The translations under genes were made by a program, and so were the position numbers. DNA of 64,000 bases, from NCBI GenBank assembly GCA_041395245.1, contig JAWLAY010000010.1:1-64000 (forward strand). Reading direction: 5' to 3'. Under the pieces are notes generated by a model, which saw only the letters and a program-made list of their open reading frames with translations, had not been told where the DNA came from and ran no database searches. Every line of letters starts with the position of its first letter. Position 1 is the first letter of the stretch. Source of the DNA: Aquimonas sp041395245. GTDB taxonomy: Bacteria; Pseudomonadota; Gammaproteobacteria; Xanthomonadales; Xanthomonadaceae. Positions 18,551 to 26,508 of the stretch are shown in pieces.

Positions 18551-18889
18551 ATGAAACTGATCACCGCCATCATCCGGCCGTTCAAGCTTGACGAAGTGCG
18601 CGAAGCACTGTCGCAAGCGGGCGTCACCGGCATCACCATTACCGAAGTCAAGGGTTTTGGCCGCCAGAAGGGCCACACCGAGTTGTACCGCGGTGCCGAG
18701 TACGTGGTGGATTTCCTGCCCAAGGTAAAGGTCGAGACCGCCGTGTCCGAGGATCGCGTCGATGTGGTCATCGAAGCGATTGCCGCCTCGGCAAAGACCG
18801 GCAAGACCGGCGACGGAAAGATTTTCGTCACCCCCATCGATCAGGTTGTCCGCATTCGCACCGGTGAAACCGGTGGCGACGCGGTTTGA
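18551..18889 (+). CDS. glnK: Nitrogen regulatory protein P-II (GlnK/GlnB)
   Basis: A 112-residue trimeric signal protein that senses 2-oxoglutarate, ATP/ADP and, through uridylylation, glutamine. Tyr51 at the tip of the T-loop (GHTELYRGAEY) is the uridylylation site and is present; the B-loop motif KTGKTGDGKIFV and C-terminal VRIRTGE are also intact. It lies 19 bases before amtB behind a sigma-54 promoter, so GlnK, which blocks AmtB when nitrogen is plentiful, is the better name than GlnB. All functional residues are conserved. Confidence 0.95.
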   Translation: MKLITAIIRPFKLDEVREALSQAGVTGITITEVKGFGRQKGHTELYRGAEYVVDFLPKVKVETAVSEDRVDVVIEAIAASAKTGKTGDGKIFVTPIDQVVRIRTGETGGDAV

Positions 18890-18908
18890 GCGCAAGGAGA
18901 TTCGAGCC

Positions 18909-20366
18909 ATGAAGACCGTTTTGATCCGTGACATCGGCCGACGCCTTGCCCTCGGCCTGCTGATGGCGACCTCGCTCGCCGTGCCGGTATTCGCACAGGA
19001 CGCCGCCCCCGCCACCACCGAGCCCGCCGCGACCGCTGAAGCGGCACCCGCCGCAGAAGCCCCGGTCGCGGAAGCGGTTGCAGAGCCGGCGGCTGAGGCA
19101 GTGGCCGAACCTGCCGCCGAAGAAGCAGCGCCCGCGCCGACCGTCGACAAGGGCGATGTGGCGTGGATGATGGTATCGACGTTGCTGGTGGTTCTGATGG
19201 CCGTACCTGGACTGGCGCTTTTCTATGGCGGTCTGGTTCGCGCCAAGAACATGTTGTCGGTATTGATGCAGGTACTGACGGTGTTCTCGCTGATTCTGGT
19301 GTTGTGGGTCATATACGGCTACAGCTTCGCCTTTGTCGGCGGCAATGCCTGGATCGGTTCCGGCAATGCGCTGTTCCTCGCAGGCATCACCAAGGACTCC
19401 TTGGCCGCAACGTTCACCGACGGCGTGATGATTCCCGAGCACATCTTCGTGGCCTTCCAGTCGACATTCGCCGCGATCACCTGCGCCCTGATCGTGGGCT
19501 CGTTTGCTGAGCGCATGAAGTTCAGTGCCGTACTGATTTTCTCGGTGCTCTGGTTCACCTTCGCCTATCTGCCGATTGCTCACATGGTTTGGGCGGGCGG
19601 CGGCTATCTGTTCGAGAAGGGTGCGCTGGATTTCGCAGGCGGTACCGTCGTCCACATCAATGCCGGTGTTGCCGGCCTGGTTGCCGCCTACATGGTGGGC
19701 AAGCGCCTTGGTCATGGCAAAGAGCCGATGCCGCCACACAACCTGACCCTGACCATGGTGGGCGCGTCCTTGCTGTGGGTTGGCTGGTTCGGCTTCAACG
19801 CGGGCTCCAATCTGGAAGCCACCAGCGGCGCGACGTTGGCCTTCATCAACACGCTGATGGCAACGGCTGCAGCGGTGGTCTCGTGGTCGGCAGCAGAAGC
19901 CCTGGTTCGCGGTAAGGCCTCCATGCTCGGTGCCGCATCCGGTGCCGTGGCGGGACTGGTGGCCATTACCCCGGCGTGCGGAAGCGTGGGCGTGATGGGG
20001 GCCATTGTGATCGGCTTGCTGGCAGGCGTGATCTGTCTCTGGGGCGTCACCGGGCTCAAGCGGTTGTTGGGCGCGGATGACACCTTGGATGTGTTCGGTG
20101 TGCACGGGCTGGGCGGCATCAGCGGCGCTATCCTGACCGGCGTGTTTGCCTCACCGAGCCTCGGTGGCAGTGGCGCCGACGACTTTTCCATCGCCGCACA
20201 GGTTGCGGTACAGGCGGAAGCCGTTCTGATCACCGTGGTCTGGTCGGCAGTGGTTGCGGCCGTCGCCTTGTTCCTGACCAAGCTCGTGGTCGGTCTGCGT
20301 GTCGCAGACGATGCGCAGCGTGAAGGTCTGGATCTGACCTCGCACGGCGAGTCCGCCTACAACTGA
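18909..20366 (+). CDS. amtB: Ammonium transporter AmtB
   Basis: Inner-membrane ammonium channel of the Amt/Rh family (485 residues). A signal peptide (MKTVLIRDIGRRLALGLLMATSLAVPVFA) is followed by an unusual Ala/Glu/Pro-rich linker at about residues 30-78, then 11 membrane helices. The pore histidine twin is visible in the NPHN-type segment (PPHNLTLTMVGASLLWVGWFGFNAGS) and in DVFGVHGLGGISGA. The C-terminal cytoplasmic tail that binds GlnK is present (LVVGLRVADDAQREGLDL). Second gene of the nitrogen-regulated glnK-amtB unit. Confidence 0.95.
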   Translation: MKTVLIRDIGRRLALGLLMATSLAVPVFAQDAAPATTEPAATAEAAPAAEAPVAEAVAEPAAEAVAEPAAEEAAPAPTVDKGDVAWMMVSTLLVVLMAVPGLALFYGGLVRAKNMLSVLMQVLTVFSLILVLWVIYGYSFAFVGGNAWIGSGNALFLAGITKDSLAATFTDGVMIPEHIFVAFQSTFAAITCALIVGSFAERMKFSAVLIFSVLWFTFAYLPIAHMVWAGGGYLFEKGALDFAGGTVVHINAGVAGLVAAYMVGKRLGHGKEPMPPHNLTLTMVGASLLWVGWFGFNAGSNLEATSGATLAFINTLMATAAAVVSWSAAEALVRGKASMLGAASGAVAGLVAITPACGSVGVMGAIVIGLLAGVICLWGVTGLKRLLGADDTLDVFGVHGLGGISGAILTGVFASPSLGGSGADDFSIAAQVAVQAEAVLITVVWSAVVAAVALFLTKLVVGLRVADDAQREGLDLTSHGESAYN

Positions 20367-20589
20367 TGGGGAGAGTGAAGGGGAACGTGCGCGGCTCGGG
20401 GTGGGGCGCGCACCGGAGAGGCGGGAGGCAACTCCCGCTCGATCCGCAGCAAAAAATCGGCGCGGCTTGGATGAATCGCCAGACCGCGCATCGCAGTGAG
20501 TCCGACACCGGTCGGACGAGACGCCACGCCAATCAACGCGTGCGCGTCCAGCAAGTCGGGTTGTCGTTTGCGGGGGCGGCGGCAGCCTG
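20367..20589. other. Intergenic stretch between amtB and the accessory island
   Basis: A GC-rich stretch with no supported gene. A minus-strand open frame crosses it (20357-20677) but has no recognisable motif or ribosome binding site. The island begins at or near the end of this stretch. Confidence 0.4.
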
Positions 20590-21981
20590 GTGAAAGGGGC
20601 GGGGTCGGCAGCAATGCCGACCCCGTTGCCTTTGGTGCAACCCATCGAAAGCGTGACACTGACCGGCACTGGCTCAACCGCGCGTTGGGAAAGCAGCCGC
20701 TGCCTCTACGACGCCCAGAACCGTCTGAGTCGGCAGGTTGAGGGGGCGGGTAGCGCGGCGGAACACCTGATCTGCCTGGAAGGCTACGAAGACCGCGTGG
20801 GCGGCTACCGCACGCGCAGCTATGTGGACGACTACGCCCACATAACGCGCTATCGCTACGGCCAACTGGAACTGCGCTTCTTGTTGACCGACCGGCTGGG
20901 CAGCGTGGTCGGCGTGGTGCGCGTGGATCGCGACAGTGGCGGCAGCGTCCGCGCGCTGGAGCCCGAAGTCGAGCTGGCCTATGACGTCTTCGGTGCCCCG
21001 CGCCACGCCAGTGACTGGTCGCCGCTGGTCGGCGCCGAAAGCTGGCCGCAAGCGCGCAGCCCGTGGGATGTCACGCCCACCACCCGGCACGGCTTTACCG
21101 GCCACGAAATGCTGTCGAAGCAACGCCTGATCCACATGCGCGGCCGCCTGTTCGACCCACGCATGGGCCGCTTCACCGGCGTCGACCCGGTGATCCAGTT
21201 CCCGCTGAGCACGCAAGGCCTGAACCCCTACAGCTACCTGCTCAACAACCCGCTGGCGGGGACGGACCCGACGGGGTATGAGTGCACTGCCGAAACCGGT
21301 TCGCTAATCAAACAGTGCGCCACTGTTGAGGCGGTGGCATCCGATGGTTCACGGACAACCGTTGGAACCTTCAACATTCACAGCAGCGGAGACGTGGCGA
21401 GCATTTCGCGCGTGGCGGTTGCCAGCAATGGGGCGACCACGGCACAGACCGTTGGCACGCAATCCATTACCGGCGGCGGCGCCGCAGCCTTGCTGTCACA
21501 GGCGAATGGACCGCAGACGTGCTCGATCAAGGACGATCCGAACGCCTTCAACGGTGAGCACCGCGCCTTGACGCAGGGTGAATCGCTGCGGCTCGACTGG
21601 AACAGCTTCATCGACAAGGAAACCCAATACTCCAGATCCCAGCGAGAGCCGGATATTGCGAAGAATGTTGGTGATGTGATCGCGTCGTCTACGTCGCAAA
21701 CAAAGATGGGAAGCCGATCAACCCTTGACAGGCTGTCAAACTCAACCCCGCCGAACGCGAGTGAATCGGCATCGGCTCTGACGCTCGTTCTTACCGATCA
21801 GGGTGAGATTCGGGAGATTTGGTGCGGATGGGCAGGGGCGGCTCGAATACCGCGTTCTTCGCGCTTGCGACAGATGAAGCGGCTTGGGACAGCAACTCCG
21901 CCACGGTGGGTTGATGACAGGGGCGGTCTCAACTTGAATCGCAACACCCCAACGGGCGGAGGACCAGGTGACGTAGCCTGA
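20590..21981 (+). pseudogene. Orphan Rhs core C-terminus with variable tip (fragment)
   Basis: The open frame begins with a GTG inside a hairpin and has no secretion or N-terminal Rhs region, so it is a displaced 3' fragment of an rhs gene. Residues about 35-230 match the YD/Rhs repeat-associated core: DAQNRLSRQ, then RLFDPRMGRFTGVDPV and NPYSYLLNNPLAGTDPTG, the conserved end of the Rhs cage. After DPTG comes a unique tip of about 230 residues, the usual place for a toxin domain; I do not recognise it. Near 21820 the coding pattern seems to shift frame: the other frame reads GGSNTAFFALATDEAAWDS and stops at 21914. A second decayed copy of the core part lies at 23696-23980. Confidence 0.75.
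20601..20624. terminator. Perfect 10-bp hairpin at the left edge of the island
   Basis: GGGGTCGGCA (20601-20610) pairs with TGCCGACCCC (20615-20624) around a GCAA loop. It is followed on the plus strand by GTTGCCTTTGG, with no clear T tract. It lies 235 bases after amtB and at the start of the Rhs fragment, so it may be an amtB terminator, a remnant of the junction, or both. Confidence 0.45.
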
Positions 21982-22003
21982 GGCTTCCCCGGGCGGAGCG
22001 TTC

Positions 22004-22950
22004 ATGTCCAGAGGTCACCTGACCCAAGCAGAACGATATCAGGCTCACGTGCGCTGCGCGAAGCGGGTTTGAGCTTGCGTGCGATCGGCAGACGAATAGA
22101 CCGATCCGCCAGCACGATTCGCGTGAATTCAAGCGCAACCGATGCCCAACGGATATTCCCGACTTCGGCCCATGTGCGGGCAATGGCATCGGCGTCGAAG
22201 TCAGTCGTCGCGCCCGGATCAACCCATCGCACGGCCTACGAGGCGCTGCTGCGCGAGGATCACAGCCCGGAGCAGACTGCCGGTGCGGAGGTCTGGCCAG
22301 CCATGAGCGCATCTACCAGCATTGCGGCGGATCATCGATGAGGTGGTACCTTGCATACGCTGCTGCGGCAGAGCAAGCCACGCCGGAAGCGCCGTTGCCG
22401 TCCGGATCGTCGTACAGATCAAGCACCGCGCGACATCAGCGCCCGTCCGCCCGTGGTGGACGAACGCAGCCGCATCGGCGGACTGGGAACGGACCATGGC
22501 TGCGCCCACGGCGGACAGGCCCTGGTGACGCTGGACGAGCGGCGTTCACGCCGCACCTGATCCGGCGTGTGTCGCAGCGGACCGCAGAGGCCGTGAGTCG
22601 AGCCATCATCGGCACGCTGGCACCCATCAAGCATGTGGTGCACACGCTCACCGCAGACAACGGCAAGGAGTTCGCCGAGCACGAATTGATCGCGATCGCC
22701 TGCAAGGCGGATCTACTTCGCCAAGCCGTATGCGTCAGGCGCGCGGCACGAACGAGAACGGCAACGGCTGGTTCGCGCCTACCTGCCCAAGGGCACCGAC
22801 TTTGCGACCGTGAGCGACGAGCGGATCGAGTGCAGGATCAACAGCCGACCGAGCAGTAAACGTTAGGCTGGCGAACCCTTACGAGGTCTTCAGGAAGCCC
22901 TCAACAACCGTGTTGCGATTCGGAGTTGAATCCGCCCAGGAATTGAACAT
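22004..22950 (+). pseudogene. IS30-family transposase remnant, multiply frameshifted
   Basis: Pieces of one IS30-type transposase occur in order but in different frames: HLTQAERYQ at the start, GLSLRAIGRRIDRSASTI (helix-turn-helix), LLREDHSPEQ, HERIYQ-like and IAADHR segments, RPPVVDERSRIGG, then RVSQRTAEAVSRAIIGTLAP and TADNGKEFAEHE with one DDE-type Asp, and an end near RFGVESAQEL. At least four frame changes and an internal stop near 22070 show that it is dead. It separates the Rhs tip from a toxin-like fragment and may have inserted there. Terminal inverted repeats could not be identified by eye. Confidence 0.8.
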
Positions 22951-23205
22951 GTCATGTATCGCCATGGGGCGAATTCTGGATTTTCGAACGTGAGTAGATT
23001 TGCCGAAGGTACGCGAATCAGAGACATTAGCCGGTATGTCGATTCCGCATTGCGCCTGGGTACTGTGACCAACACAGGCAGAGCTGCTTATACGGTTGAA
23101 TACAATCTTGGTCGTTCCATTGGAACGGATGTCGCTGGCAATCCGGCGTCGAGCATTCGGGTCCATGTTCGAGACGGCATTATTCAGACGGCATTCCCGT
23201 TCTGA
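22930..23205 (+). pseudogene. Toxin-like C-terminal domain fragment
   Basis: An open frame of 91 codons from just after a stop at 22927-22929, with an ATG at 22954. It reads IEHVMYRHGANSGFSNVSRF, then YVDSALRLGTV, and ends SIRVHVRDGIIQTAFPF. The compact ending and the HV-x-x-RHG start look like the tip domains of polymorphic (Rhs/CDI-type) toxins; I infer this from general pattern, not from a named family. It lacks any Rhs core of its own because IS30 remnants abut it on the left. An immunity-like gene follows after 12 bases, the expected order for a toxin/immunity pair. Confidence 0.5.
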
Positions 23206-23217
23206 TATGGAGGAGTG

Positions 23218-23490
23218 GTGGAATCTCTATTCGAGCAGTTTCTTAGGGAAGAAGTTAGCTCCGTATGTTCGAGGGCTAATACTGGGGGCAGTTCGCGAGC
23301 ACGAAAGTCGACCATGAGCTCGCTGAGGAAGTTCGAGTTCAATCGCTTCGAGGTTACACTCGACTTCATCAGCGATATCGCTCTAATCGAGTGACGTACT
23401 TGATCCGACCACAAGCGGTGAGGTTCGAATTCGGCTGAGGCGAGTTCGTTGGGTCCTCGTCACTAGAGGGCGATGATGGTAGACGTGTGT
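23218..23490 (+). pseudogene. Immunity-like gene with GTG start, truncated by frameshifts
   Basis: A small gene starting GTG at 23218 (or the adjacent GTG 23215) with GGAGG at 23209-23213 and no ATG at its 5' end. The frame is open for 58 codons (ESLFEQFLREEVSSVCSRAN, then FEFNRFEVTLDFISDIALIE) to a TGA at 23392. If the T at 23392 is an extra base, the frame continues DVLDPTTSGEVRIRL; a second single-base insertion near 23430 would then give SEFVGSSSLEGDDG. The acidic small protein directly behind the toxin-like fragment fits a cognate immunity protein. Probably decayed; the exact family is not recognised. Confidence 0.5.
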
Positions 23491-23492
23491 GC

Positions 23493-23640
23493 GGGCTCCA
23501 CCATTGCGCCGCCCGCGCCAACAGGTCCGACAAACTCCTCCCGTCGTCCTGGCTTCACGTTTCCCTGCTGACCCGCTCTTGGCTTGACCGTTCTCGTCTG
23601 TGTTCTCGTGGTGGTTGCAGCCTTGGCTGCGCCACACAGG
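23493..23640. repeat. Dispersed repeat, copy A (diverged)
   Basis: The stretch shares CTCCCGTCGTC, CCCTGCTGACCCGCTCTTGG, GTGTTCTCG and GGCTGCGCCACA in order with copies at 26351-26480 and 28095-28236. This copy has substitutions and an insertion near 23605-23630. It lies just downstream of the toxin/immunity remnants and upstream of the second Rhs fragment. Open frames exist through it on the minus strand, but divergence does not clearly favour coding. Confidence 0.8.
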
Positions 23641-23695
23641 CACCTGGGAAGCAGCGGCACGCCCGCGCCTTTACCGAGCGCAAACAGAGTTTTGA

Positions 23696-23980
23696 CTACG
23701 ACGCCCAGAACCGTCTGAGTCGGCAGATTGAGGGGGCGGGTAGCACACCGGAACAACCTGATCTACCTGGAAGGCTACGAAGACCGCGTGGGTGGCTACC
23801 GCACGCGCAGCTACGTGGACGACTACGCTCATCGTCACGCGCTATCGCTACGGGCAATTGGAACTGCGCTTCAAAGCAACCGACCGGCTGGGCAGCGTAT
23901 GGTGGGCGTGGTGCGCGCGGATCGCGACAACACCAGCAGCCTGCTGACGGTGGAATGACCCTGGCCTACGACGTCTTTGC
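23696..23980 (+). pseudogene. Second, decayed copy of the Rhs core segment
   Basis: The DNA repeats 20706-20995 with many identical blocks (for example GACGCCCAGAACCGTCTGAG and GAAGGCTACGAAGACCGCGT) but carries several small indels, so that no frame is open for long. It ends shortly after the CTGGCCTACGACGTCTT block, where the RAYT element begins about 40 bases later. It is a frameshifted duplicate or the remnant of an earlier rhs 3' end displaced by a newer tip, a pattern known for rhs loci. Confidence 0.8.
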
Positions 23981-24015
23981 GGTGGCACCTGCGCAACCCG
24001 GCAATTGCCAGGTTC

Positions 24016-24950
24016 GGGGTCAGGTCTAGCATTGATGCAGAGTGTGCTCTAGATCTGGCCGATAGCTAGACCGATCCGGATCGAATTCTGTGGGCGATGT
24101 ATCACGTCACGTCGCGGGGTGATCGGCGTGAAGCGACTCTATGAGGATGACGAGGATCGCTCGCGGTTTCTGGAAATCCTGTCGCAGGTGGTGGCGGACG
24201 CGAATTGGGTCTGCCACGCGTACTGTTTGATGGGCAACCACTACCATCTGGTGATCGAGACGCCGGACAAGAACCTGTCGAACGGCATGCGCCAGCTCAA
24301 TGGCGTGTATACGCAGGCGAGCAATCGCCGTCATGGCCGGGTTGGTCACCTGTTCCAAGGGCGCTACAAGGCGATCCTGGTCGACGCGGATCGATATCTT
24401 CGCGAGCTGACACGCTACGTCGTGCTCAATCCGGTGCGCGCGGGCATGGTGGCAGCGCCTGAGGCGTGGCGGTGGAGCAGCTACCGTGCGACGGTCGGTA
24501 TGGAGCCACGACCACCGTGGCTGGTGGTCGATGGGTTGTTGGCTCAATTTGGCAAACGTCGCGCCGAGGCGATTCAACGCTACGTGGAGTTTGTTGCCGA
24601 CGGCATGGGCGGCGACTCGATCTGGCGCCATCTCAACCGACAGGTTTTCCTCGGCGACGACGCGTTCGTCGAGCGCATGCAGCAGACGCAGAAGGCAGTT
24701 ACTTCCCCCACGGACGACGTGAATATTCCGCGAGCGCAGCGACGCCCACCGGCACCCCCGCTGTCAGAGATTGCCGCCGCACACGCCACCCGCGACGCCG
24801 CAATGGCAGCGGCACATAAGACGGGCGAATACAGCTACCAACAGATCGCCGAATACTTCGGCGTCCATTTCACGACCGTGGGACGTGTCGTGCGAGCGGG
24901 TCGCACCCGGAGCCATGGATAGAGCGGTGCTACGATGCTGGACCTGCCCC
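24016..24950 (+). mobile_element. RAYT / IS200-Y1-like element, copy 1 (935 bp)
   Basis: The element is bounded by imperfect terminal inverted repeats: GGGGTCAGGTCTAGCAT at 24016-24032 and ATGCTGGACCTGCCCC at 24935-24950. The right end is the reverse complement of the left with one gap and one mismatch. Inside is one Y1-type transposase gene. Copy 2 at 26501-27363 shares both ends and nearly all of the interior apart from one 70-bp deletion. No target-site duplication was seen, as expected for this class. Confidence 0.75.
24062..24922 (+). pseudogene. REP-associated tyrosine transposase (RAYT, Y1_Tnp), copy 1, damaged
   Basis: Y1 (HUH-type) single-strand transposase of the RAYT class. Visible: CHAYCLMGNHYHLVIETP with the His-x-His metal motif, LNGVYTQASNRRHGRVGHLFQGRYKAIL, and YLRELTRYVVLNPVRAG with candidate catalytic Tyr; the C-terminus has a helix-turn-helix-like QQIAEYFGVHFTTVGRVV. 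The family start MARPIRIEF aligns with ATA at 24062, so the start codon is lost. A 1-base deletion near 24092 and a 1-base insertion near 24137 garble about 16 residues that copy 2 retains as GALYHVTSRGDRREAI. The next ATG-like start (GTG 24119) would omit this conserved motif. Probably inactive. Confidence 0.8.
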
Positions 24951-25051
24951 TAAGTCCCCTGACCCTAATTTCCCCGAGCCCCGTGACTCTAAGCCCCGCA
25001 CCTATCGCCGGCCGCGTACGTTTGCCCTTGGCCACGTCGACTGGGGTTGCG

Positions 25052-26344
25052 GTGTGCCATGACAATGAGAACAGGCGCGCCTGCTCCCTTCGACGTCTAC
25101 TCAATACGATCCTTTTTCTTCTGATGGTTTCGTTCGGCGCTGAACTCGCGGTGGCCGGTGTTGTGGGTCGACCGGAGGCGTTCTCAGGCGCTTGGTATGA
25201 CCCCGCCACCGACGGTGAGGGTTATTTCCTGCTGATGACGGACTTCGGCATGGTCGTCACTTGGTATGGCTACGACACACAGGGACGACGACTCTGGCTG
25301 CTTAGCGAGCCGCTTACCGGCGAAATTGAACTCGGCGTGGCAATCAACCTGACGGTGATGCGTGGTGCGGGTGGTGTGTTTGCCCATCCTATGAATACCG
25401 TTGAGCCTTGGGGCACGCTGAGCCTTCGCTTCGAGGACTGCACTCATGCCACGGCGAGTTTGGCCGGTGTGGACGGCAGTCATACGGCGCAACTGGTGCA
25501 GTTGGCGGCCATCAAGGGAGTGGGGAACTGTACGCAATCACTTGCGAGCAGTGAGTATCTCGCTTTCGGCGCCGCGCAAGCGGTGATCATTCGTGGTTAC
25601 GATCAGGACGCCATGGAGCCTTTCCTGTCACGCGATGGTCGCTACCTGTTGTTCAATAACTCCAACGCCCCCGAGGTCAACACGGACCTGCACTATGCGG
25701 AACGGATCAACGATTTGCTGTTCGATTACCGTGGGCCAATTGGTAACGCGAACTCGTCGGCGCTTGATGGCGTTGCCAGCATGGATCAGGAACAGAACCT
25801 CTATTTTGTGTCGACACGGTCCTATGGGCAGACACTCTCGACGGTCTATCAGGGTCGCTTCACGGAGGGCGACGTCAGCGGCGTTGGCTTGGTTGAGGGA
25901 ATCACTCGTGGCCTGCTAGGGCAGCTCAACTTCGATGCCGAAATCAGCGCTGATGGCAACACGCTGATCTTTGTCGATGGTGTGTTCAGTGGTTCGCCGT
26001 TTCCGGACGCCGCAGACCTCGCCATTGCTGGTCGCACTGGCGGCGGATTCTCACGTTTGGCGAACAGCAGCGATTTGCTCGCGGCGATCAACACTAGCGA
26101 TCTTGAGTACGCACCCAGCCTGTCGAGGAATGGCCTGGAGCTATTCTTCACCCGTTATGCTGATGGCGAGTTCGCCATCTTTCGCAGCACCCGGTGGCAC
26201 GTTGATGCCGCGTTCGAGCCTCCTCAGCGGGTCCGGTTACCGCAAGGTCTGGTGGAGGCGCCGACACTCTCGGTTGACGAGCGCGCACTGTACTTTCATC
26301 AGCTTGTCGGTACGCGTTACACGATTTTTCGCGTGCAACGTTGA
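25052..26344 (+). CDS. Exported protein with PD40-type beta-propeller repeats, function unknown
   Basis: A protein of about 430 residues with a signal peptide (RRACSLRRLLNTILFLLMVSFGAELAVAG). After it comes a domain of about 100 residues starting FSGAWYDPATDGEGYFLL with Trp/Tyr/Gly-rich strands (VVTWYGYDTQGRRLWLL), then WD40-like PD40 repeats from about residue 180 (EPFLSRDGRYLLFNN, DAEISADGNTLIFVD, APSLSRNGLELFFTR, APTLSVDERALYFHQ). GTG 25052 is chosen because the upstream ATG at 24935 lies in the terminal repeat of the RAYT element. No enzyme motif was seen; a binding or scaffold role in the envelope is possible. A dispersed repeat begins seven bases after its stop. Confidence 0.7.
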   Translation: MCHDNENRRACSLRRLLNTILFLLMVSFGAELAVAGVVGRPEAFSGAWYDPATDGEGYFLLMTDFGMVVTWYGYDTQGRRLWLLSEPLTGEIELGVAINLTVMRGAGGVFAHPMNTVEPWGTLSLRFEDCTHATASLAGVDGSHTAQLVQLAAIKGVGNCTQSLASSEYLAFGAAQAVIIRGYDQDAMEPFLSRDGRYLLFNNSNAPEVNTDLHYAERINDLLFDYRGPIGNANSSALDGVASMDQEQNLYFVSTRSYGQTLSTVYQGRFTEGDVSGVGLVEGITRGLLGQLNFDAEISADGNTLIFVDGVFSGSPFPDAADLAIAGRTGGGFSRLANSSDLLAAINTSDLEYAPSLSRNGLELFFTRYADGEFAIFRSTRWHVDAAFEPPQRVRLPQGLVEAPTLSVDERALYFHQLVGTRYTIFRVQR

Positions 26345-26350
26345 GGGTTG

Positions 26351-26480
26351 CGCCGCCCAAGTAAACAGGGCCGACAAAACACCTCCCGTCGTCCGGGCTT
26401 CTCCTTAACCCTGCTGACCCGCTCTTGGCTTGACCATCCCCGCCAGTGTTCTCGATAGGGCTGCGCCACATCGCGCAAGG
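26351..26480. repeat. Dispersed repeat, copy B
   Basis: Begins seven bases after the stop of the propeller gene and ends at the RAYT copy 2 boundary. It is nearly identical to copy C at 28095-28236 through the blocks AACAGGGCCGACAAAACACC, GTCGTCCGGGCTTCTCCTTA and CCAGTGTTCTCGATAGGGCT. Copies B and C differ at only a few positions, so they are recent or kept alike by gene conversion. Confidence 0.85.
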
Positions 26481-26508
26481 GGTGCAGGGCCAGGGGTGCA
26501 GGGCCAGG
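26481..26508. repeat. Tandem 14-bp duplication at the left end of RAYT copy 2
   Basis: GGTGCAGGGCCAGG occurs twice in direct succession (26481-26494 and 26495-26508). The second unit runs into the left terminal inverted repeat of the element, so the duplication touches the junction between repeat copy B and the transposase element. Confidence 0.85.

Noticed and set aside
18828..20105. Minus-strand open frame of 425 codons opposite amtB
   Set aside because: His/Gln/Arg-rich antisense shadow without motifs.
20357..20677. Minus-strand open frame after amtB containing LLDAHALIGVASRPTGVG
   Set aside because: Looks partly protein-like, but has no ribosome binding site, overlaps the amtB end and the hairpin at 20601-20624, and matches no family known to me.
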